Of a stretch of 64,000 nt of DNA, positions 41,283 to 53,200 are shown piece after piece. This stretch comes from Streptomyces iranensis. Its GTDB lineage: Bacteria > Actinomycetota > Actinomycetes > Streptomycetales > Streptomycetaceae. The stretch covers positions 62,001-126,000 of the forward strand of contig NZ_JAGGLR010000025.1 in assembly GCF_017874715.1 (NCBI RefSeq), given 5' to 3'. A program made the translations under genes and the position numbers. How positions within the stretch are numbered: the stretch's first letter is position 1; every line of letters begins with the position of its first letter. The notes beneath the pieces were generated by a model that ran no database searches, was not told where the DNA came from, and saw nothing but the letters and a program-made list of their open reading frames with translations.

Positions 41283-41846
41283 GTGAATATCGTGACTCTC
41301 CTGCCGTTCATCGTGCTTATCGGGGCCATGTTCCTGATGACGCGTTCGGCCAAGAACAAGCAGCGCCAGGCCCAGTCGATGCGCAATGACATGCAGCCGG
41401 GTTCCGGCGTGCGGACCATCGGCGGCATGTACGCGACGGTCAAGGAGGTCCACGACGACACGGTCCTCCTCGAGGTGGCCCCCGGCGTGCACGCGATCTA
41501 CGCGAAGAACGCGGTGGGAGCCGTCCTGCCGGACGACGAGTACAACCGCGTGGTGCACGGCATCGACCCCGACGAGGACGCCGCCGACACCCCTGTCGTT
41601 CCCGATGACGCCTCCTCGCTGACCGAGGTCGCCGACGCCGGCTCGTCCGCCGACAAGGCCGGCAAGGCCGACAAGGCCGACGCTGCCGACGACACCGCGG
41701 TCGAGAAGGCCGACGCGGCCGGCGAGGCGGACGACGAGGCCGGGAAGACGGACGTCAAGAAGATCGACCTCGGCAAGGACGACGCCGCCGCCGCGGCGGG
41801 CACCTCCGAGGACGACAAGCGGGACGGCGGCACCGACGCGAAGTAA
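41283..41846 (+). CDS. yajC: Preprotein translocase subunit YajC
   Basis: A 187-residue Sec accessory protein. One membrane helix (IVTLLPFIVLIGAMFLMTR) is followed by the YajC core (MQPGSGVRTIGGMYATVKEV, VLLEVAPGVHAIYAKNAVG). The C-terminal roughly 85 residues are an acidic Ala/Asp/Lys repeat tail, longer than in standard YajC of about 110 residues. GTG at 41283 with AAGGA upstream. Forms the SecDF-YajC complex with the genes downstream. Confidence 0.92.
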   Translation: MNIVTLLPFIVLIGAMFLMTRSAKNKQRQAQSMRNDMQPGSGVRTIGGMYATVKEVHDDTVLLEVAPGVHAIYAKNAVGAVLPDDEYNRVVHGIDPDEDAADTPVVPDDASSLTEVADAGSSADKAGKADKADAADDTAVEKADAAGEADDEAGKTDVKKIDLGKDDAAAAAGTSEDDKRDGGTDAK

Positions 41847-41858
41847 GTCCGTCATCCG

Positions 41859-41897
41859 GGAACCGCGGCGCGCCCTCGATCGGTGCGCCGCGGTTCC
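41859..41897 (+). terminator. Hairpin between yajC and secD
   Basis: GGAACCGCGGCGC pairs with GCGCCGCGGTTCC over 13 bp around a 13-nt loop, 13 bp after the yajC stop. A TAGGCT sequence at about 41908 may start a separate secD transcript. Confidence 0.65.
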
Positions 41898-41997
41898 CTG
41901 GACGGTCTAGGCTCCGGCGGGGGCTTGTCCCCACAAGACTTCGTGGCCGCCCCGCGCACACCCGATGCGGGGCGGTTGGACAGGGAGATACGAGAAG

Positions 41998-43782
41998 GTG
42001 GCAGCACCGAAGAAGGGCCGCAGGTCCTCCGGGTCACAGGGCAGGCCAGGGCGCCCCTTGGCCGTCATCCTGATCGCCATCGCGGCGCTGACCGGAGGCA
42101 TGTTCGTCTCCGGTCACACCACGCCGCGACTGGGCATCGATCTCGCGGGCGGCACCAGCTTCACGCTGGAGGCCAAGAACCAACCGGGCAAGCCCAACGC
42201 GATCAACACGGACAACATGAACACCGCCGTGGGGATCATCGAGCGACGGGTCAACGGTCTGGGTGTGTCCGAGGCCGAGGTCCAGACGCAGGGTGAGAAG
42301 CACATCATCGTGAACATCCCCAAGGGGACGAACGCGAAGCAGGCCCGGCAGCAGGTCGGCACCACCGCCCAGCTCTACTTCCGGCCGGTGGTCACGACCA
42401 CCAGCGGCCAGAAGACCCCCGAGAAGCCCAAGTCCACCCCCAGCCCGTCGGCCAGCGCCAGCGGCAAGGGCCAGGACAAGGGTGACGACAAGGGCGGCAA
42501 GCCGTCGGCCTCCTCATCGGCCTCCTCATCCTCATCCGCCAGCCCCAGCACCCAGGGGCGGGCCCTCTCCAAGGGCCTGAAGGCCGACGAGAAGCCCAGC
42601 GGGAGCCCCTCGCCGTCGAAGACCCCGAAGCCCGACCCGTCCAAGAGCCCCTCGGGCTCCAGCGACCAGGAAGAGCTGGCCAAGCAGTTCGCGAAGCTGG
42701 ACTGCACCAAGCCGGCCGGACGCGCCGCGGCGGCCGAGAAGGCGGCCAACGCCAAGCCGACCGACTCGGTGCTGGCCTGCAGCCAGAAGGGCGACGCCAA
42801 GTTCGTCCTCGGCCCCTCCGAGGTCGAGGGCACCGACGTGGACGACGCCTCGGCGGTCTTCGAGAGCCAGAACGGGGCGGGCTGGATCGTCCAGCTCGAC
42901 TTCAACAGCAAGGGCTCCAAGAAGTTCGCCAAGACCACCGGCGAGCTGACCAAGCAGCAGTCCCCGCAGAACCGCTTCGCGATCGCCCTGGACGGCGAGG
43001 TCGTCTCCGACCCCGAGGTCACCCAGGGCGCCATCACCGGCGGCCGGGCGACCATCTCCGGCGGCTTCACCCAGCAGAGCTCCGAGGATCTGGCCAACGT
43101 GCTGTCCTTCGGCGCGCTCCCGCTGTCCTTCGACATCGCCGACGAGACCACCGTCTCCGCCGCGCTCGGCGGTGAGCAGCTGGACGCCGGTCTGATCGCC
43201 GGTGCCATCGGCCTCGCGCTCGTCGTGATCTACCTGGTGGTCTACTACCGCGGTCTCGCCCTCGTGGCCATGGCCAGCCTCGGCGTCTCCGCGATCCTGA
43301 CGTACACGATCATGGTGCTGCTCGGTCCGGGCATCGGCTTCGCGCTGAACCTCCCGGCGGTCTGTGGCGCGATCGTGGCCATCGGTATCACCGCCGACTC
43401 GTTCATCGTCTACTTCGAACGGATCCGCGACGAGATCCGGGAGGGCCGCTCGCTGCGCCCCGCCGTCGAGCGCGGCTGGCCGCGGGCCCGGCGCACCATC
43501 CTGGTGTCCGACTTCGTGTCCTTCCTGGCCGCCGCGGTGCTCTACATCGTCACCGTCGGCAAGGTGCAGGGCTTCGCCTTCACCCTGGGCCTGACCACGC
43601 TGCTCGACATCGCCGTGGTGTTCCTCTTCACCAAGCCGCTGATGACGATCCTCGCCCGCCGTCCGTTCTTCGGGAACGGCCACTCGTGGTCCGGCCTTGA
43701 CCCCAAGCGCCTCGGGGCCACGCCGCCGCTGCGCCGCCGCCGTTCCGCCGCCCCCGGCCCCGCCGACACGAAGGAGGCGTGA
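41998..43782 (+). CDS. secD: Protein translocase subunit SecD
   Basis: A 594-residue membrane protein that uses the proton gradient to complete export. First helix VILIAIAALTGGMFV, then RLGIDLAGGTSFTLEA and the P1 head. The six-helix half has FGALPLSFDI, VVYYRGLALVAMASL and the conserved TADSFIVYFERIRDEIREG. A Ser/Pro/Lys-rich linker (about residues 135-220) inserted in the periplasmic head is a Streptomyces-type expansion absent from shorter SecD proteins. GTG at 41998 follows AGGGAGATACGAGAAG. Ends 1 bp before the secF start. Confidence 0.95.
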   Translation: MAAPKKGRRSSGSQGRPGRPLAVILIAIAALTGGMFVSGHTTPRLGIDLAGGTSFTLEAKNQPGKPNAINTDNMNTAVGIIERRVNGLGVSEAEVQTQGEKHIIVNIPKGTNAKQARQQVGTTAQLYFRPVVTTTSGQKTPEKPKSTPSPSASASGKGQDKGDDKGGKPSASSSASSSSSASPSTQGRALSKGLKADEKPSGSPSPSKTPKPDPSKSPSGSSDQEELAKQFAKLDCTKPAGRAAAAEKAANAKPTDSVLACSQKGDAKFVLGPSEVEGTDVDDASAVFESQNGAGWIVQLDFNSKGSKKFAKTTGELTKQQSPQNRFAIALDGEVVSDPEVTQGAITGGRATISGGFTQQSSEDLANVLSFGALPLSFDIADETTVSAALGGEQLDAGLIAGAIGLALVVIYLVVYYRGLALVAMASLGVSAILTYTIMVLLGPGIGFALNLPAVCGAIVAIGITADSFIVYFERIRDEIREGRSLRPAVERGWPRARRTILVSDFVSFLAAAVLYIVTVGKVQGFAFTLGLTTLLDIAVVFLFTKPLMTILARRPFFGNGHSWSGLDPKRLGATPPLRRRRSAAPGPADTKEA

Positions 43783-43783
43783 G

Positions 43784-44902
43784 ATGTCGCGACTCGGCAC
43801 TCTCGGCGCCAGGCTCTACCGAGGCGAGGTCGGTTACGACTTCGTCGGCAAGCGGAAGATCTGGTACGGCATCTCGATACTGATCACCATCACGGCCATC
43901 GTGGGCCTGGCGGTGCGCGGTCTGAACATGGGCATCGAGTTCTCCGGCGGCGCGGTCTTCACGACCCCCAACACCAAGGTCTCCAGCACCGATGTGCGCC
44001 AGGCGGCCGAGGACGCCTCCGGCGGCCACACCGTAGTCGTCCAGGAGCTCGGCCGCGGCGGGCTGCGGATCCAGATCAGCGAGCTGGGCACCAAGGAGGC
44101 GCTGCCGGTCCAGGAGCAGCTCGCCAAGGAGCTGGGCGTCAAGACCAGCAAGATCGACACCCAGCTGGTCGGCCCGAGCTGGGGCGAGCAGATCGCCAGC
44201 AAGGCCTGGCAGGGTCTGGCGATCTTCATGGTGCTGGTGGTGATCTATCTCGCCATCGCCTTCGAGTGGCGGATGGCGCTGGCCGCCCTGATCGCCCTGA
44301 TCCACGACCTCACCATCACGGTCGGTGTCTACGCGCTGGTCGGCTTCGAGGTCACCCCGGGCACCGTGATCGGTCTGCTGACGATCCTCGGTTATTCGCT
44401 CTACGACACCGTCGTGGTCTTCGACGGTCTCAAGGAAGCGTCCAAGGACATCACCAAGCAGACCCGCTTCACCTACCGCGAGATCGCCAACCGCAGCCTC
44501 AACTCGACCCTGGTGCGGTCCATCAACACCACGATCGTGGCGCTGCTGCCGGTCGGCGCGCTGCTGTTCATCGGCGGCGGTCTGCTCGGCGCGGGCATGC
44601 TCAACGACATCTCCCTGGCGCTCTTCGTCGGTCTCGCCGCCGGTGCGTACTCCTCGATCTTCATCGCGACCCCGCTGGTCGCCGATCTGAAGGAGCGCGA
44701 CCCGAGGATGAAGTCCCTGGCCAAGCGGGTGAAGGCCAAGCGTGCCGCGGCCGCCAAGGCCGAGTCGGCCGACTCGGCCTCCGAGGAGGACGACGCGCCC
44801 GCCCTGGAGGACGCCGCCGCGGCCCCCGCCGGAGTGGTCGGCCAGCGCCGTCAGCCTTCCCGCAACCGGGGGCGCGGCCGGCCGTCGGGCAAGCGGCGAT
44901 GA
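43784..44902 (+). CDS. secF: Protein translocase subunit SecF
   Basis: A 372-residue partner of SecD with six helices: IWYGISILITITAIVGLAV, NMGIEFSGGAVF, AFEWRMALAALIALIHDL, GYSLYDTVVVFDGLKE and the last helices. The C-terminal tail (from about 312) is charged and Ala/Arg-rich. ATG at 43784 follows GAAGGAGGCG. Confidence 0.96.
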   Translation: MSRLGTLGARLYRGEVGYDFVGKRKIWYGISILITITAIVGLAVRGLNMGIEFSGGAVFTTPNTKVSSTDVRQAAEDASGGHTVVVQELGRGGLRIQISELGTKEALPVQEQLAKELGVKTSKIDTQLVGPSWGEQIASKAWQGLAIFMVLVVIYLAIAFEWRMALAALIALIHDLTITVGVYALVGFEVTPGTVIGLLTILGYSLYDTVVVFDGLKEASKDITKQTRFTYREIANRSLNSTLVRSINTTIVALLPVGALLFIGGGLLGAGMLNDISLALFVGLAAGAYSSIFIATPLVADLKERDPRMKSLAKRVKAKRAAAAKAESADSASEEDDAPALEDAAAAPAGVVGQRRQPSRNRGRGRPSGKRR

Positions 44903-44919
44903 GCGGGGCGGCCTGAGAG

Positions 44920-45516
44920 ATGACCGAGACGACGGGGACCACGGCGGGCAGCCCGGACGGATTCGGCGGAGCCTCCGCCGAGGAGCTGCGCACGCTGCTG
45001 CTCAGCCGCATCCAGGACGTGCCGGACTACCCCAAGCCCGGCGTGATGTTCAAGGACATCACCCCGCTGCTCGCCGACGCCGCGGCCTTCGGCGCGCTCA
45101 CCGAGGCACTCGCCGAGCTGTGCCTCCGGCACCGGGCGGACAAGGTGGTGGGCCTGGAGGCGCGCGGCTTCATCCTCGCCGCCCCGGCCGCCGTCCGCGC
45201 CGGAATCGGCTTCGTACCGGTCCGCAAGGCCGGCAAGCTCCCCGGGGCGACGCTCGCCCAGGTGTACGAGCTGGAGTACGGCACGGCCGAGATCGAGATA
45301 CACGCCGACGCGCTGGAGCCCGGCGACCGGGTGCTGGTGATCGACGACGTGCTGGCCACCGGCGGCACCGCCGAGGCGTCCCTGCGGCTCATCCGGCGGG
45401 CCGGCGCCCAGATCGCCGGGCTCGCCGTGCTGCTGGAGCTCGGCTTCCTCGCCGGCCGTGACCGGCTGCTGGGCTCCCTCGACAGCGCCCCGCTGGAGGC
45501 CCTGATCACGGTCTGA
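44920..45516 (+). CDS. apt: Adenine phosphoribosyltransferase
   Basis: A 198-residue purine-salvage enzyme making AMP from adenine and PRPP. FKDITPLLADAAAFGALTE, GLEARGFILAAPAAVRAGIGF and the PRPP loop VLVIDDVLATGGTAEASLR are present. ATG at 44920, 17 bp after secF. Gene order secDF-apt-relA is a classical actinobacterial one. Confidence 0.96.
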   Translation: MTETTGTTAGSPDGFGGASAEELRTLLLSRIQDVPDYPKPGVMFKDITPLLADAAAFGALTEALAELCLRHRADKVVGLEARGFILAAPAAVRAGIGFVPVRKAGKLPGATLAQVYELEYGTAEIEIHADALEPGDRVLVIDDVLATGGTAEASLRLIRRAGAQIAGLAVLLELGFLAGRDRLLGSLDSAPLEALITV

Positions 45517-45710
45517 GCCGGGCTTACGGGCCCGTACACCGGGCCGGGAGGACCGCCGGAGGGCGGGGACGCGCACCGCCGGTCCCCGCCCTCCGCCATG
45601 CCGCCCCACGCCCCCGTCATGCCCGGCTTGGCGGTCGGGAGGCAAGCGGAGTGGCGGGATCGATACCATGGCAGCCCGACCTTTTCGGGTCCGGACCGCT
45701 AGGAGTGCTC

Positions 45711-48242
<2,532 letters not shown>

Positions 48243-48270
48243 GAGCGGGCCCTCACGGAGCACACACGAC

Positions 48271-48308
48271 GGCGGCGGCCCCGGTGCCTTCACACCGGGG
48301 CCGCCGCC
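48271..48308. terminator. Bidirectional terminator between relA and DUF349 gene
   Basis: GGCGGCGGCCCCGGTG pairs with CACCGGGGCCGCCGCC over 16 bp around CCTTCA, between two convergent genes. Confidence 0.88.
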
Positions 48309-48328
48309 GTACGCGGATCAGCGCGCGC

Positions 48329-49558
48329 TCAGCCGCCGAACTCCTGGAGGCCCTTCAGCGCCTGGTCCAGCAGCGCCTGCCGGCCCTCGAGCTCCTTGGA
48401 GAGCTTGTCGGCCTTCGCGTTGTTCCCCGCCGCGCGGGCCGCGTCGATCTGGGACCGCAGTTTGTCGACGGCGTCCTGCAGCTGGCCGGTGAGCCCCGCG
48501 GCGCGCGCCCGCGCCTCGGGGTTGGTCCGCCGCCACTCCGTGTCCTCGGCGTCCTGGATGGCGCGCTCCACCGCGTGCATCCGGCCCTCGATACGGGCGC
48601 GGGCGTCCCTCGGCACATGGCCGATGGCCTCCCACCGCTCGTTGATCGACCGGAAGGCCGCGCGGGACGCCTTCAGGTCCGAGATCGGCAGCAGCTTCTC
48701 GGCCTCGACGACGAGCTCCTCCTTACGGGTGAGATTCTCCCGTTGCTCGGCGTCACGCTCCGCGAAGACCTCGCTACGGGCCTGGAAGAAGATGTCCTGC
48801 GCACCGCGGAAGCGGTTCCACAGGTCCTCCTCGGACTCGCGCTGGGCACGGCCCGCGGCCTTCCAGTCCGACATCAGCTCCCGGTACCGGGCCGCGGTCG
48901 GACCCCAGTCGGTGGAGCCGGAGAGCGCCTCGGCCTCGGCGACCAGCTTCTCCTTGGTCTGCCGGGCCTCCTCGCGCTGTGCGTCCAGGGCCGCGAAGTG
49001 CGCCTTGCGCCGCTTGGAGAACGCCGAGCGGGCGTGCGAGAAGCGGTGCCACAGCTCGTCGTCGGTCTTGCGGTCCAGCCGGGGCAGGCCCTTCCAGGTG
49101 TCCACCAGGGCGCGCAGCCGCTCCCCGGCCGCCCGCCACTGCTCGCTGGCGGCCAGCTGCTCGGCCTCGGCGACCAGGTCCTCCTTGGCCCTGCGGGCCT
49201 CGTCGGCCTGGACCGCCTTGGCCGCCTTGCGCTGCTCGCGGCGGACCTCGATCTCCCCGGCGAGCTTGTCGAGCCGCTTCCTCAGCGCGTCCAGATCGCC
49301 GACCACGTGATGCTCGTCGACCTGATGGCGGATGTGCTCGATGGCCGCTGTCGCGTCCTTGGCCGACAGATCGGTGGTCTTGACCCTGCGCTCGAGGAGG
49401 CCGATCTCGACGACCAGACCCTCGTACTTGCGCTCGAAGTAGGCGAGGGCCTCTTCCGGCGATCCCGCCTGCCACGACCCGACGACCTGCTCCCCGCCGG
49501 CCGTACGCACGTACACGGTCCCCGCCTCGTCGACGCGGCCCCAAGGCTCGCTGCTCAC
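48329..49558 (-). CDS. DUF349 coiled-coil protein
   Basis: A 409-residue protein with repeated DUF349 units, each with a WKxxGR/LP...LWxRF pattern: ALVDTWKGLPRLDRKTDDE, ELMSDWKAAGRAQRESEED, SINERWEAIGHVPRDARAR. Long charged helices dominate from residue 60. GTG at 49558 follows GGAGGAGG. Family function is poorly known; nucleic-acid or nucleoid association has been proposed elsewhere, but nothing here decides. Confidence 0.88.
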   Translation of the reverse strand: MSSEPWGRVDEAGTVYVRTAGGEQVVGSWQAGSPEEALAYFERKYEGLVVEIGLLERRVKTTDLSAKDATAAIEHIRHQVDEHHVVGDLDALRKRLDKLAGEIEVRREQRKAAKAVQADEARRAKEDLVAEAEQLAASEQWRAAGERLRALVDTWKGLPRLDRKTDDELWHRFSHARSAFSKRRKAHFAALDAQREEARQTKEKLVAEAEALSGSTDWGPTAARYRELMSDWKAAGRAQRESEEDLWNRFRGAQDIFFQARSEVFAERDAEQRENLTRKEELVVEAEKLLPISDLKASRAAFRSINERWEAIGHVPRDARARIEGRMHAVERAIQDAEDTEWRRTNPEARARAAGLTGQLQDAVDKLRSQIDAARAAGNNAKADKLSKELEGRQALLDQALKGLQEFGG

Positions 49559-49767
49559 AGCGCCTCCTCCACATGATGCCGGGGCGGGCGCGCGGCCCGC
49601 GGGCATCGTCCACAGTTTCTTCCGGCCGGGATACGCCCTGGCCGGTCTCATATCAGGGTGGCGGCCGTCGGGCCAGGCACCCTACACAACGCCAACATAG
49701 GCGACCGGTGCCCCGGCTGTCCGTATCCTGCGCGACCGAAATTTCGCAGTACGCGAGCCCGGCGACC

Positions 49768-50634
49768 TCAGGACTTGCCGACGGTCGCCTTGTTGATCAC
49801 CACACTGGCGTTCGGGGCGGTGTTCATCGTCTGGTCCGGGGGAGCCGCCCCGGCGTTGGCGATCTTCTGCAGGACCTTCATCCCGGCCTTGTCCACGGTG
49901 CCGAAGGGCGTGTAGTCCGGCGGGAGGTCGCTCTTCTTGTAGACGAGGAAGAACTGGCTGCCGCCGGTGTTCCGGCCCTGCTTGGTCTGCGGGTTGTACT
50001 GGTTGGCCATGGCGACGGTCCCGGCCGGGTACTTGCCGCCCTTGATCGAGGCGTCCTTGAGGTTCTCGTCCGGGAGGGTGTAGCCAGGGCCGCCCGCGCC
50101 GGTGCCCTGCGGGTCACCGCACTGGAGCACGTAGATCCCCTGGTTCACCAGCCGGTGGCACTTGGTGTGGTCGAAGTAGCCCTTGCTCGCCAGGAAGCCG
50201 AAGGAGTTGACCGTGTGCGGCGCCTTGCCCGCGTCCATGGCCACGGAGATGTCCCCGCAGGTCGTCTCCAGCTTCATCGTGTAGGAGGCCGACTTGTCGA
50301 TCGTGACCGCCGGCTCCTTCTTCCACGACAGCTTCTTGGGCTTCTTGCCCGCGACCGCCTTCGCCTCCTTGGCGCAGGGGTCCGGCGCCTTGCTGGTGGG
50401 GGCGGCCGAGGGGGTGGCGGAGGCGGCGGCGTCGTCCTTCTTCTTGTCCTTGTCGTTCCCGGACAGCGCGCCCGTGGCCGCGACGGCACCGCCACCGGCC
50501 AGGACCACGGCCAGCACGGCGGCGATCACCACATTGCGCTGCCGCGACTTGTGCCGGGCGGTTTCGCGCCGCTGCTGCTGCCGAAGGTACTTCTCCCGGG
50601 CGAGTTGCCGCCGCCGCTGCTCGTTACTGACCAC
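49768..50634 (-). CDS. Membrane-anchored cyclophilin-type peptidyl-prolyl isomerase
   Basis: A 288-residue protein: charged N-terminus, one helix (NVVIAAVLAVVLAGGGAVAATG, about 34-55, shown partly), Ala/Ser/Thr linker, then a cyclophilin domain with FDHTKCHRLV, LQCGDPQGTGAGGPGY, GTVAMANQ and GSQFFLVY. It faces the outside and assists folding of exported proteins. GTG at 50634. Divergent from the MBL-fold gene. Confidence 0.92.
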   Translation of the reverse strand: MVSNEQRRRQLAREKYLRQQQRRETARHKSRQRNVVIAAVLAVVLAGGGAVAATGALSGNDKDKKKDDAAASATPSAAPTSKAPDPCAKEAKAVAGKKPKKLSWKKEPAVTIDKSASYTMKLETTCGDISVAMDAGKAPHTVNSFGFLASKGYFDHTKCHRLVNQGIYVLQCGDPQGTGAGGPGYTLPDENLKDASIKGGKYPAGTVAMANQYNPQTKQGRNTGGSQFFLVYKKSDLPPDYTPFGTVDKAGMKVLQKIANAGAAPPDQTMNTAPNASVVINKATVGKS

Positions 50635-50786
50635 CGGGTCGTCTCCTCATGGCGTGTGCCGTCGGTGTGCTGCTGTTGTGTACGAGGGCTCGGCCGTACC
50701 GTATACGGGTTCGCTGTGGCCGGTGCGTCGCCGGTAGGCTCTGAAGCCGCCGACAATCTTTCACCGGACGACTTCTAAGGACGATC

Positions 50787-51503
50787 GTGCTCATTGCCGG
50801 GTTCCCCGCCGGGGCCTGGGGGACCAACTGCTATCTGGTCGCCCCCGCCGCCGGTGAGGAGTGCGTGATCATCGACCCGGGCCACCAGGCGGCCCAAGGC
50901 GTCGCGGAGGCGGTCGCCAAGCACCGGCTCAAGCCCGTCGCCGTCGTCCTCACCCACGGCCACATCGACCATGTCGCCTCGGTCGTCCCGGTCTGCGGCG
51001 CGCATGACGTACCGGCGTGGATCCACCCGGCCGACCGCTACATGATGAGCGACCCCGAGAAGGCGTTCGGGCGCTCCATCGGCATGCCGCTGATGGGTGA
51101 ACTCACCGTGGGCGAGCCGGACGACCTCAGGGAGCTGGCCGACGGCGCCGAGCTGAGGCTGGCCGGCCTGGATCTCACCGTCGCGCACACCCCGGGCCAT
51201 ACCAAGGGGTCGGTGACCTTCCAGATGCCCGAGCAGGCGGACATCCCGTCCGTCTTCTTCGCGGGCGATCTGCTCTTCGCCGGCTCCATCGGACGCACCG
51301 ATCTGCCCGGCGGCGATCACGCCGAGATCCTCGAGTCGCTGGCCCGTGTGGTCCTGCCGCTCGACGACTCGACCGTGGTGCTGTCCGGCCATGGCCCCCA
51401 GACCAGCATCGGCCGTGAGCGCGCCACCAACCCGTATCTGCGCGAGGTGGCCACCGGCCTGGGAGACGGCGCCCGGCGCCCGGCTCCGCGACGAGGAATG
51501 TGA
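50787..51503 (+). CDS. Glyoxalase II-like MBL-fold hydrolase
   Basis: A 238-residue metallo-beta-lactamase-fold enzyme. Metal motif LTHGHIDH (THxHxDH), TPGHTKGS, FAGDLLFAGSIGRTDLPGGD, and GHGPQTSIGRERATNPYL. Likely a thioester hydrolase with mycothiol-related or other thiol substrates, by family. GTG at 50787; 13 bp upstream of hisS, so probably co-transcribed. Confidence 0.9.
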   Translation: MLIAGFPAGAWGTNCYLVAPAAGEECVIIDPGHQAAQGVAEAVAKHRLKPVAVVLTHGHIDHVASVVPVCGAHDVPAWIHPADRYMMSDPEKAFGRSIGMPLMGELTVGEPDDLRELADGAELRLAGLDLTVAHTPGHTKGSVTFQMPEQADIPSVFFAGDLLFAGSIGRTDLPGGDHAEILESLARVVLPLDDSTVVLSGHGPQTSIGRERATNPYLREVATGLGDGARRPAPRRGM

Positions 51504-51516
51504 CGAGAGACTTCCG

Positions 51517-52779
51517 TTGAGCACCTTCAAAGCCCCCCGGGGCACGTACGACCTGATCCCGCCGGCCTCCGCGACCTATCTCGCGGTGCGCGAGGCGATC
51601 GCCGCACCGCTCAGGCGCTCCGGCTACGGCTACATCGAGACCCCCGGTTTCGAGAACGTGGAGCTCTTCGCGCGCGGCGTCGGCGAGTCCACCGACATCG
51701 TGACCAAGGAGATGTACACCCTCACCACCAAGGGCGGCGACGAGCTCGCGCTGCGCCCCGAGGGCACCGCCTCGGTGCTGCGCGCCGCCCTGGAGGCCAA
51801 TCTCCACAAGGCCGGATCGCTGCCGGTCAAGCTCTGGTACTCGGGCTCGTACTACCGCTACGAGCGCCCGCAGAAGGGCCGCTACCGCCACTTCTCGCAG
51901 GTCGGCGCGGAGGCGATCGGCGCCGAGGACCCGGCCCTGGACGCCGAGCTGATCGTCCTGGCCCACGACGCCTACCGCTCGCTCGGACTGCGGAACTTCC
52001 GCATCCTGCTGAACTCGCTGGGCGACGCCACCTGCCGCCCCGTCTACCGGGCCGCCCTCCAGGACTTCCTGCGCGCCCTGGACCTGGACGAGGACACCCG
52101 GCGGCGCGTGGAGATCAACCCGCTGCGGGTGCTGGACGACAAGCGCGAGGCGGTGCGCGCGCAGCTGGCCGACGCCCCGCTGCTGCGTGACTACCTGTGC
52201 GAGGAGTGCAAGGCGTACCACGCGGAGGTCCGCGAGCTGATCACCGCGCGGGGCGTGGACTTCGAGGACGACGCGAGGCTGGTCCGCGGCCTCGACTACT
52301 ACACCCGCACCACCTTCGAGTTCGTCCACGATGGCCTGGGCTCCCAGTCCGCGGTCGGCGGCGGCGGCCGCTACGACGGCCTGTCCGAGATGATCGGCGG
52401 CCCGGCCCTGCCCTCGGTGGGCTGGGCGCTCGGCGTGGACCGTACGGTGCTGGCCCTGGAGGCCGAGGGCGTCGAGCTGAACCTCCCCGCCGCCGTCAGC
52501 GTCTTCGCGGTGCCGCTGGGGGAGGAGGCCCGCAAGGTCCTCTTCGGCCTGGTCTGCGAGCTCCGTACGGCGGGCGTCGCCACGGACTTCGCGTACGGCG
52601 GCAAGGGCCTGAAGGCCGCCATGAAGGCCGCCAACCGCAGCGGCGCCCGCTACGCGATCGTGGCGGGCGAGCGCGACCTCGCCGAGAACGTGGTCCAGCT
52701 GAAGGACATGGAGTCCGGCGACCAGGCCCCGGTCCCGCTGACCGAGGTGGTCGAGGCGATCCGCTCGCGTCTCGCCTGA
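51517..52779 (+). CDS. hisS: Histidyl-tRNA synthetase
   Basis: A 420-residue class II synthetase. Motif 1 region GYGYIETPGFENVELFARG, motif 2 WYSGSYYRYERPQKGRYRHF, the histidine-binding VRGLDYYTRTTFE (HisA motif) and GGRYDGL, and the C-terminal anticodon domain with GVATDFAYGGKGLKAAMKAA. TTG at 51517 (LSTFKAPRGTYDL) with GAGAGA upstream. Confidence 0.96.
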   Translation: MSTFKAPRGTYDLIPPASATYLAVREAIAAPLRRSGYGYIETPGFENVELFARGVGESTDIVTKEMYTLTTKGGDELALRPEGTASVLRAALEANLHKAGSLPVKLWYSGSYYRYERPQKGRYRHFSQVGAEAIGAEDPALDAELIVLAHDAYRSLGLRNFRILLNSLGDATCRPVYRAALQDFLRALDLDEDTRRRVEINPLRVLDDKREAVRAQLADAPLLRDYLCEECKAYHAEVRELITARGVDFEDDARLVRGLDYYTRTTFEFVHDGLGSQSAVGGGGRYDGLSEMIGGPALPSVGWALGVDRTVLALEAEGVELNLPAAVSVFAVPLGEEARKVLFGLVCELRTAGVATDFAYGGKGLKAAMKAANRSGARYAIVAGERDLAENVVQLKDMESGDQAPVPLTEVVEAIRSRLA

Positions 52780-52829
52780 GCGAGCATCAAAGCCCGGCTG
52801 AGCGAGTCTCGAAACTTGCTCTGAGCGAG
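52776..52829. repeat. Three CTGAGCGAG repeats at 22-23-bp spacing
   Basis: CTGAGCGAG starts at 52776, 52798 and 52821, beginning at the hisS stop codon, each followed by an A-rich stretch (CATCAAA, TCTCGAAA, CCTTAAAA). The spacing is near two helical turns. Confidence 0.7.
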
Positions 52830-52835
52830 CCTTAA

Positions 52836-52867
52836 AAGGGGGCCCGGGGAACGCCCTGGGCCCCCTT
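52836..52867 (+). terminator. hisS terminator
   Basis: AAGGGGGCCCGGGG pairs with CCCTGGGCCCCCTT (one G-T pair) around AACG. Confidence 0.85.
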
Positions 52868-53200
52868 CCGCCGCTTCCTGCCGGGGTAGTGGCGGGCGAA
52901 ATGACGTACGGCCTCACGCGCCGTCAACTCGGCGGGGCGGATTCATCCTGCCAAACGACGCCGATCCGGGACCGCCATTCGCGCCCCCGGAGGCGGGATC
53001 CCGGCCCAGGACCGTGACCTCGTCCGGGTCCCGGTTCCGACGGTCCCGGGGACGGCCGGGAAGCCCGTCTTATGTCCGCCGAACGGGGGACAGGGCACCA
53101 TGGCATGACCGTGATAAGCGCGCCTTACGGCGACAGCGGGTGCGGCACAATGGCCGTGCCCGACGGGGCTGGAGACGGCGGAGAGCGACGGACGGCGAGT
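52868..53200. other. Non-coding stretch before the VKOR gene
   Basis: No gene supported. An in-frame upstream extension of the next gene exists from 53072, but its residues lack family similarity. CACAAT at about 53142 could be a -10 element. Confidence 0.5.

Noticed and set aside
42375..43208. Long minus-strand open frames opposite secD, relA and thrS
   Set aside because: They mirror strong plus-strand genes and arise from third-position GC bias.
53072..53200. Longer VKOR start
   Set aside because: The additional 43 residues have no family similarity and no better ribosome-binding site.
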